Shown piece after piece: positions 8,201 to 12,445 of a stretch of DNA of 12,445 nucleotides. How positions within the stretch are numbered: position 1 is the first letter of the stretch; every line of letters begins with the position of its first letter. Source of the DNA: Cephalothrix spiralis (lineage: Eukaryota; Nemertea; Palaeonemertea; Archinemertea; Cephalotrichidae); NCBI GenBank assembly GCA_032353305.1, contig JAUCNG010269962.1, forward strand, positions 1 to 12,445. Reading direction: 5' to 3'. The position numbers and the translations under genes were made by a program. A model generated the notes under the pieces. The model was not told where the DNA came from and made no database searches. It saw only the letters and a program-made list of their open reading frames with translations.

Positions 8201-10060
8201 TAAACTTGAACCTATAGAATTTCCACAAGCTTTCCAAGAATATATGGGTTGATGGGGTTTAGGCCTGCACTTCCGGGATTTTCGCGGGGGGTCCATTTTG
8301 TTTTCGGACTTGTGTTATTTATTCTTTGTGCCAAAAGATTTTTGTTCTGCCTATGTAACATATAACATCATGGTAATATGACATCATACTCTAGTAACTA
8401 TAGACTCATCGAAAAATCATAAATTTGGTGACTAGTAAAAAAGCATTTTTCCATCTTTTCTTCAGTTTTACCACACCCATGATTATAATAGAAATAATGA
8501 TTAAGAAGTAAAGCACTGCAAGGAGACAATTGGGTCTAGAATTAGGTCTAGGACTATATTAGACCTGATATATATAATAGGCCATAAAGGATATCAATTA
8601 TACCATTTAGAAATAATGATTAAGAGGTAAAACACTGCAAGGAGGCAATTGGGTCTAGAATTATAGGTCTGGGTTTTATTAGACCAGATATATATATAGG
8701 CCACAAAGAGTATCAATTATACCATTTAGCTAGCCTTAATACATGTAAATAGACAATAATTAGGCTTTAATTAGGTATACGACTGATCATGACTAGATAT
8801 TAGCCCAGATAATAGAGATTATAGAGATAATAGGCAAAAAAGAGTAAACAATAAACATGATACCACTTAGGTAATTAAGATGGCCCTTGTTTTACAAGAA
8901 TTAATGGAAGCTATATTAAGGTCTAGGATTTAATAATTAGTGAGAATTTAATAACTGGTGAGCCCTATAAGTATAAGATCGTATAAGAGTATCAATTAAA
9001 TCCTACACTGGTACATGCAATTTGATAATGAGACATACAGATCTAGGCTTTAATTAAGTATGACTGATCAGGATTAGATATTAGCCCGGATAATAGAGAT
9101 AATAGGGAAATGGGTATAGACCTACATACATAAAGGAGTATACATTATACTATTTAGGTAATTAAGATGGCCCTTATTTTACAGGCATTAATACAGGCTA
9201 TAATTAGGTCTAGGATTTAATATTTGCCAGGGTAATAGGCAGTGTGGCCCATATAAGTAAAAGAGTATCAATTAAACCATTTAGCTGGCAATAATATAGA
9301 CCATAATTAGGTCAAGGATTATATTAGCCTGGAAAATAGGTAGTGTGACCTATAAGTAAAAGAGTATCAATTAAACCATTAAGCTGGCAATAATATAGAA
9401 TCTAATTGATAATAAGACTTGAATAGGGTTATATTAGCCTGGAAAATACGCAGTTTTGGCCTTTAAGTATAAGAGTATCAATTAAACCTTATAGCTAGCC
9501 TTAGCATTACAGGTAGTTTGATAACGAGATATACAAACTATATGTTCAAGTATATATACATTCAAGAGTATATAGGATCATTTTATGTATAGGTTATAAG
9601 ACTTATAACGCCTATAAATATCAAATTATTATGTGTATACCATATAAATTGACAATTTTGTAGCTTATAAGACCTATAAACTATATACATGTATGATTAA
9701 TCATCAAGAGATAACGGATAATGTAGGAGGGGCATTTTTAGACAGCCTACGTAAAATTAACACAATCATTATAAAAATTAAATAATACAAACCAAACTCT
9801 ATGTAATTAAGACCCAATTAACTACATTTTAGCTACCTTATTATCTATATCTGAAATAACAAAAACAAAACAATATTTACCATATTCATGTATATCAAAA
9901 ATCCATTATATCAGATTATTTCTGTCATAACCAACTGATATACGACGTAGTATATCCGTCATGCTCAGTGAGATCTTTGTCACGAATTCAAAGTAAAAAG
10001 CCTTACCTGTAAACCATAATTCCAAGTAAAACGTAGACTACATTGATAAACGACCAATGG
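1252..10060 (-). CDS. Spliced gene for a multi-pass membrane protein with long Pro/Tyr-rich C-tail (5' end missing)
   Basis: Four exons (10060-10007, 7865-7707, 7114-6997, 2244-1252) join in one open frame of 440 residues plus stop. The introns are GT-AG: donors are CAG/gtaagg, CCA/gtaagt and AAT/gtaagt, and the acceptors of exons two to four follow pyrimidine-rich tracts. Exons one to three each encode one hydrophobic segment (residues about 3-17, 38-60 and 72-101). The loop between the first two carries R, R, K, R and K and so is probably cytoplasmic. The next loop is short. The tail (111-440) would then be cytoplasmic, which fits its PPxY motif. With one more segment upstream this would be a four-pass protein. 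The basic loop followed by a helix recalls MS4A/CD20-like and TMEM196-like proteins, but I see no diagnostic motif, so the family is open. No start codon is assigned, because the coding frame begins inside an earlier exon. Confidence 0.8.
1390..1551 (-). repeat. Three tandem 54-bp coding repeats (18 residues each)
   Basis: Units lie at 1390-1443, 1444-1497 and 1498-1551, all in frame. The consensus is NPKYSDNEPYRGDPRDAQ. In coding order, the first copy has RR for RG, the middle copy has E-R-Y for E-P-Y and DHRYAQ for DPRDAQ, and the last copy matches the consensus. A partial further copy may follow, because RYEQSDRYSQQQ keeps the Tyr/Asp spacing loosely. The unit length is a multiple of three, so gain or loss of units keeps the frame. 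Confidence 0.95.
2368..2592. mobile_element. Fold-back MITE, ends CACCGGAGTGAAG
   Basis: The element is 225 bp. Its two ends are perfect inverted copies for 23 bases, beginning CACCGGAGTGAAGTTGGCGG. The arms then stay similar through GGCCACTTTTTA and GCTCTTTTGTTTAACC to TTATTCTGAGTTTTTT, leaving a short central loop. Flanking 8-mers ATATTTCC (2361-2368) and CTATTTCC (2593-2600) match at seven of eight positions. An 8-bp duplication would point to the hAT or P type, but this overlaps the first element base, so the exact boundary is uncertain. It has no coding capacity. Confidence 0.8.
2617..2967. mobile_element. Older fold-back element, ends ACTAC...TATTCCAAATCTT
   Basis: Both ends, read inward, carry ACTAC, TATTCCAAATCTT, CTCTAAAAGC, a GTATTTAC block, GAGATCTCATC, CGGAACA and ACAT(C/T)GGCATGATC. 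The arms are diverged with small indels, and they meet near 2790. No clear target duplication is visible. It starts only 25 bp from the neighbouring fold-back element, which suggests serial insertion at one hot spot. Confidence 0.7.
2968..3437. other. Intronic stretch without recognised feature
   Basis: This is AT-rich intron sequence. The only structure I noted is a small hairpin formed by ACCTGTG (about 3056) and CACAGGT (about 3080). No exon-like open frame is flanked by usable splice sites. Confidence 0.5.
3438..3834. mobile_element. Fold-back MITE with TA duplication and a 12-bp motif repeated four times
   Basis: The element is 397 bp. Its ends are TGGGGCATTCCAGCGTTAAC read inward from both sides, with TA outside each end (3436-3437 and 3835-3836). 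The motif GTTAACATCGTC occurs at 3452-3463 and 3624-3635, and inverted at 3645-3656 and 3809-3820. The two inner copies form a near-perfect hairpin at the exact centre. The arms otherwise match in blocks such as CGCAGTTTTTTGCG, CTTGTAAT and GCTGTAG. It has no coding capacity. TA flanks suggest Tc1/mariner-type mobilisation. Confidence 0.85.
4401..4468 (-). pseudogene. Second tRNA-like head, possibly Thr(AGT)-like
   Basis: The T arm is perfect (CCGGG/TTCGAGA/CCCGG) and is followed by CTCCGAC, A and then CCA. The anticodon arm can be read TCGGT/CTAGTAG/TCCGG with anticodon AGT (4439-4437) and one T-T mismatch. The D arm is degenerate and the 5' acceptor strand does not match CTCCGAC. The genomic CCA directly after position 73 is not normal for animal tRNA genes. 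It would fit a reverse-transcribed origin, though three bases can match by chance. Confidence 0.55.
4756..4828 (-). pseudogene. tRNA-Lys(CTT)-like SINE head or tRNA pseudogene
   Basis: The 73-nt segment has tRNA spacing. The A-box region is TTAGCGCAGTAGGTAGAGC and the anticodon stem-loop is TGAGG/CTCTTAA/TCTCA, with anticodon CTT at 4795-4793. The B-box core is GTTCGAAC. The 5' and 3' acceptor strands do not pair and the T stem is weak (GAGTG against CCTTT), so it should not fold into a working tRNA. Confidence 0.7.
4831..6264. other. Intronic stretch without recognised feature
   Basis: About 1.4 kb of AT-rich intron. There is a C-run followed by A/T runs near 5115-5160 and a purine run near 5161-5175, which look like simple-sequence or old repeat remnants. 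The open frames here are short, lack splice context and resemble no protein I know. Confidence 0.5.
6265..6811. mobile_element. Non-autonomous element with mariner-like ends
   Basis: The left end is CAGCGTGTCCCAAT and the right end, read inward on the other strand, is CAGGGTGTCCAAGTAT. TA flanks both ends (6263-6264 and 6812-6813). Termini of the CAGGGTGTCCCAA type next to TA are widespread in invertebrate mariner-like and related elements. The 547-bp interior has one short open frame (about 6561-6830) that is Lys/Phe-rich, has no recognisable DDE/D motif and starts no known fold. I read it as chance. Confidence 0.6.
6997..7114 (-). CDS. Exon encoding the last membrane segment
   Basis: This 118-nt exon lies between a textbook acceptor (attttttttgcag/G type tract) and donor GAAAAT/gtaagt. 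It encodes 39 residues that start AYYIAGIFFLVLGGLC, a hydrophobic helix of nearly 30 residues ending ...GAFIYL. A highly charged stretch, QEKHREAEN, follows, typical of a membrane exit into the cytoplasm. The downstream intron is phase 0, so the tail exon starts on a whole codon. Three Cys or Gly-Cys positions lie in or next to the helix, but no known motif is evident. Confidence 0.85.
7115..7706 (-). other. Intron between the last two membrane exons, with a CACGAA-motif cluster
   Basis: This 592-bp phase-2 intron contains a cluster of short CACGAA, CACGAATCACG and CACGGAGCACGAAA motifs from about 7195 to 7615. It includes a two-copy 30-bp direct repeat at about 7448-7507 (TCACGAATCACG followed by ATGTAAAA and GGGCTT). 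This is probably a decayed dispersed repeat. Confidence 0.65.
7707..7865 (-). CDS. Exon encoding a basic loop and a membrane segment
   Basis: This 159-nt exon lies between acceptor ttcaattccag/G and donor TCCA/gtaagt. It begins with a basic loop (RLTKSPRQIAMENFK) and continues into a helix with the core GLLCATIVTLIVGGALLGHA. It then gives a short polar stretch (LSQHGTMLGSI), and its final CA joins the next exon's G to make Gln. Both flanking introns are phase 2, like the upstream exon. The positive loop points to a cytoplasmic side, placing the polar stretch outside or in a lumen. An in-frame Met (MENF) could in principle start a shorter product, but the open upstream exon makes that less likely. 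Confidence 0.8.
7996..8293. mobile_element. Fold-back element, ends GACCCCCCGCGAAAATC
   Basis: The left end GACCCCCCGCGAAAATCTCG recurs inverted at the right as GACCCCCCGCGAAAATCCCG, and the match runs on through GGAAGT and GGCCT. The element is 298 bp. A second inner pair of blocks, CCAGGGCAAATA and CAGGGGCAAATA, continues the fold. Target duplication is unclear. It has no coding capacity, and an open frame through it merely reads the repeat. Confidence 0.75.
8485..9530. repeat. Degenerate satellite-like tandem array in an intron
   Basis: Related units of about 100-120 bp carry blocks such as GAGTATCAATTAAACCATTTAG, AATTAGGTCTAGGATT, TATTAGCC(T/C)GG and GGCC-TATAAGTA. The AGTATCAATTA block recurs near 8590, 8708, 8987, 9265, 9363 and 9476. 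The first two units (about 8492-8607 and 8609-8729) are close copies. A longer block of about 287 bp is also duplicated: GGCTTTAATTA...GACTGATCA at about 8763 returns at about 9050, each followed by GGTAATTAAGATGGCCCTT. This indicates higher-order duplication. Confidence 0.7.
10007..10060 (-). CDS. Exon encoding a membrane segment (first exon visible)
   Basis: This 54-nt exon ends at a strong donor, CAG/gtaagg. Its acceptor (tctaaatatag/C) is weak in pyrimidines, but an in-frame TAA lies only about 36 nt further upstream, so the exon cannot extend far. The peptide runs HWSFINVVYVLLGIMVY, and the last two bases (AG) join the G of the next exon to make Arg. Both flanking introns are phase 2. 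The donor and frame are well supported by the continuity with the next exon. The 5' boundary is less certain. Confidence 0.6.
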
Positions 10061-11969
10061 CTATATTTAGATAAATAATTCCCGTTCAAGTAGAGTTAGA
10101 TATGGATTTTATGCATTCCTGGTTCGCCATATTTGCCTATTGAACCAGACGACGCATATTTTCTATTCTGATATCTCCACTATATTGCATGATTAATCAA
10201 TACATTGTGACTGGGCGTGTTGACATGTGTTAAGGTAAAAATATAGATGTCAGTACCGGTACATATCCCTGGGAATAAATCACGATAAAAATTGCGGATT
10301 TTCTGGAATAGAAAAATAAATAGTTTAGAAAAATGGGTCATCGCGAACTCGGTCACGAATATAACAGGTTAAAAATAACTGATATTTTTGGTGAATAGAC
10401 TGGCATGTTTAACAGAGAAGCTGACATGATCTTTTCAAAGAGAAGCAATTATTTTCAATAAAAGCGCGATGAAAAAATGACAATAAAGAAGATCTAAGAA
10501 AGAAGCTTTCAAAACCTGTAGATTACATGAATGCAACAACCAAATCCTCTCTTGTTGGGCCTCTCATATTGTTGCTAACAATAAGTTTGTAATTCAATCC
10601 TATTTTGTCCTCGTTAATGACAATTCAGGCCATTTGCTTTATCAATTTTGGGATTTTAGGAGATTTTGAGCAAATTTTTAGGAGATTTTCTAGCAATTTA
10701 TGAGATTTTATGGTAATAAATTGAGTAGATTTTCTAATAAACTTTCCATCGCTACAAACACTCTAACCAGTAATAAGTTTTTATTTTTGGCATATGCGCT
10801 TTTGCACAAATAAACCTATAGTGATAAAATCGAATGCCGAGCGAAGGCAGGCGGGAAATGTTTTGACACTTTTTTGAAACCATTTTTATCAAATTTTATG
10901 ATCAATAATAGGATTTTAGGATTTCCTAAAATTAGAACTATATCAATATGAGACATTTTGTGAAGAATTATGAGAATTTAAATTACATTGGCTCTCTCCT
11001 AAACCCTCCAATAGATACACAAAACGGTAAAGATAATTTATAAATGATTCATTTTTCCTCGCACCCATGCTACAAGGGTGAAGTTACTAAGCCTAGCGAA
11101 GCGAGGCGAAATTATTTTTATGAATTTTATTAAATGGGAGATATTGGTTATGGACATTCACAAATGTACCTATGGTATTGGTAGCTTTTAATAAACAAAT
11201 AGGAAAAATAGGACATTTTCTTGAAATATAGGATTTTATAGGATTCCTATAAAAATATAGGAATGTCGAGGTAATTTGGATAACTTGCCTAATGCCCCTG
11301 AGGTACAAAAACACATCAACCAACTAAGAATATGTCTTTTAATGACGTCGCGACTAACAAAGTATGAGGTATCACTGTTGTGTATTGTTTTCCCATAATG
11401 ATAAAATTACGTACCTTCTATATGTTTCGTCAAAGTTTGTTCCGCATATCAAGCTTTTGGGGATGTTAATCTACTCTATGTCTCTATCTTTTTCTAACTA
11501 CCTTCAAATCCTTAAGATATGAGCAAAAAGATTAACATTATGATTATTGAAAACAGCCAAATGACCTGCTATTTCTCGATAAATAATGCTGGTCATATAA
11601 TTATTTTTTCATACATATGTACTTTCTAAGCAAGTTTAGATTTTAACAAATCCATTCAAATAACTTGAACGTTTGATTAAATATCTTAAAATTAATTTTT
11701 AAAATGTAGTCGACATTATTTTTCCCCACCCTAGTTTTTGTACATCTTTTGAATTATTCTTCCCAATCGATTCACAAACAACACATCGAATATACACAGT
11801 GTCGCTATGTATTCATGTACTAAAACGCAGGGTGGGGAAATCGCACTTCATTTTTTTTAATTAATTCATACTCAGTTACCATTAAGAATACACCAATCAA
11901 CATAATATTTCTAGAAATAAACTCTTTTTTTTGATAATGTTGTACATGTCAGCTAAATTCATGTCCAAG
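10061..11969. other. Upstream intron or flank with AT-rich low-complexity repeats
   Basis: This region should contain the missing first coding exon or the intron leading to it. At 10640-10740, 10905-10930 and 11200-11265 there are runs of AGGATTTTAGG, GGAGATTTT and ATAGGATTTTATAGGATT phrases. GCGAAGGCAGGCG (about 10838) and GCGAAGCGAGGCG (about 11093) may be matching parts of two old copies of one repeat. A short candidate exon at 11453-11415 is described separately. Nothing else here looks coding. Confidence 0.5.
11415..11453 (-). CDS. Tentative upstream exon (extracellular loop?)
   Basis: A good donor, AGAAG/gtacgt, ends a frame reading LICGTNFDETYR. Its last two bases, AG, would join the first base of the 10060 exon to give Ser, keeping the phase-2 pattern seen at the next two junctions. 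The only acceptor close by (ccccaaaag/C) lacks a pyrimidine tract and an in-frame TAG lies just upstream. This is a lead only; it contains no membrane segment and no start. Confidence 0.2.
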
Positions 11970-12022
11970 AAATATGTTTAATTTGTTTTTTGGCTGTTTT
12001 ACAAAATATTGGACACGCTGTA
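11970..12022. mobile_element. Right end of a second mariner-like element
   Basis: The sequence GGCTGTTTT...CAAAATATTGGACACGCTG followed by TATATA closely parallels the right end of the element at 6265-6811 (GCTGTTTT...ATACTTGGACACCCTGTATATA). Both also have a TTTTCCCCACCC block further left (11719 and 6461), so more of the copy may extend left. I could not find its left terminus. Confidence 0.5.
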
Positions 12023-12028
12023 TATAAA

Positions 12029-12304
12029 CAGGGTGACGTTTTGGAATTTCAAAATTCCCCGACTTTTCCCTGAAATCCCTGACCATTTCAAAAAATTTCC
12101 GTGACCAAGCGACAAATAATTTGCCTTGAAATTGTCTTTCGCGACATATTTTTTGCATGAAAAATAAGAAAATGAGAAATAATTTGTCGTGAAATAATTC
12201 TCAGAAATAAATTTCCCTGACTTTCATCAAAATTTGACAATTCCCTGACTTTTTGAATCAAATCATTTTTTTCCCCGACTTTTCCTGTTTTCCAGGTCAC
12301 CCTG
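12029..12304. mobile_element. Short element with CAGGGTGAC...GTCACCCTG ends
   Basis: The 276-bp element has 9-bp inverted termini and an interior of repeated CCCTGACTTT, CCCCGACTTTTCC and TTTGTCGTGAAAT phrases. The CAGGG start is typical of hAT-type non-autonomous elements, but no clean 8-bp target duplication is visible; only ATAAA is shared by the two flanks. Open frames on the minus strand here (12088-12300, 11949-12158) read the repeat and are not genes. Confidence 0.6.
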
Positions 12305-12445
12305 ATAAAATCATAATGAGGTTTTCTCGTTTACCAGACTCCATTTGATGGATAAACAGAAAAAAAGCATTAAGTCAAAATGTTTTATTTTAACAATTGT
12401 AGACATTATCCCGACATTATGACATAAAACATGATCAGGTGGTCA
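12305..12445. other. Right edge of window, no recognised feature
   Basis: AT-rich sequence with no exon, RNA gene or repeat end that I can support. Confidence 0.4.

Larger units (their letters stand above)
7866..10006 (-). other. Intron between the first two visible membrane exons
   Basis: This 2141-bp phase-2 intron holds the fold-back element at 7996-8293 and the satellite-like array at about 8485-9530. The piece at 9530-10006 is AT-rich, with a small repeated phrase TTATAAGACTTATAA / TTATAAGACCTATAA near 9594 and 9665. I see no additional exon. Confidence 0.7.

Noticed and set aside
7982-8296. 104-residue open frame on the minus strand
   Set aside because: It is coextensive with the fold-back element at 7996-8293.
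8485-9530. CRISPR-like repeat array
   Set aside because: The units are long, diverged and contiguous, without unique spacers, and the sequence is from an animal genome.
11093-11323. 76-residue open frame on the minus strand
   Set aside because: It reads the low-complexity ATAGGATTTTATAGG repeat and has no exon boundaries.
11872-11902. Possible small exon with acceptor tttatttctag and donor ATG/gtaact, reading NIMLIGVFLM
   Set aside because: It looks like a first membrane segment at a glance, but it is only 31 nt. It may lie inside a second mariner-like copy, and its phase (donor after a whole codon) does not fit the phase-2 start of the 10060 exon.

Overview
The window looks like AT-rich, intron-bearing nuclear DNA from an animal, most plausibly a marine invertebrate (echinoderm, hemichordate, cephalochordate or mollusc-like; I cannot narrow it further). 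The evidence is a minus-strand gene split by GT-AG introns, tRNA-derived SINE-like sequence, many short non-coding fold-back elements (MITE type) and many copies of the palindrome TACATGTA. There are no bacterial-style operons, no CRISPR arrays and no functional rRNA or tRNA genes that I can support.

One protein-coding gene is well supported, on the minus strand from about 10060 down to 1252. Four exons can be read: 10060-10007, 7865-7707, 7114-6997 and 2244-1252. They join in frame and encode three consecutive hydrophobic segments followed by a 330-residue hydrophilic tail. The tail is rich in Pro, Tyr, Asn, Gln and Arg, carries three tandem 18-residue repeats and four Y[RK]PR motifs, and ends in a PPSY (PPxY-type) motif seven residues before the stop. 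The layout suggests a four-pass membrane protein with a long cytoplasmic C-tail, of a general MS4A/TMEM-like architecture. The first membrane segment and the start codon lie upstream and are not convincingly located. A separate short exon-like piece at 65-1 on the minus strand probably belongs to another gene downstream.

The rest is introns and flanks filled with short repeats. From left to right: a TA-flanked fold-back element (354-765); a decayed element ending in CAGGGTTACC (about 790-1091); three fold-back elements in the largest intron (2368-2592, 2617-2967, 3438-3834); a composite SINE-like region with two tRNA-like heads (about 4095-4830); an element with mariner-like ends (6265-6811); a CACGAA-motif cluster (about 7195-7615); a GACCCCCCGCG fold-back (7996-8293); a degenerate satellite-like array (about 8485-9530); AT-rich low-complexity repeats (10640-11265); a second mariner-like end (about 11970-12022); and a CAGGGTGAC...GTCACCCTG element (12029-12304). 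I see no transposase or reverse transcriptase coding sequence, so all appear non-autonomous. I found no convincing new multi-gene system. The items most worth checking are the repeat-bearing tail, the frame-preserving membrane exons and the fold-back element with a 12-bp motif repeated four times.
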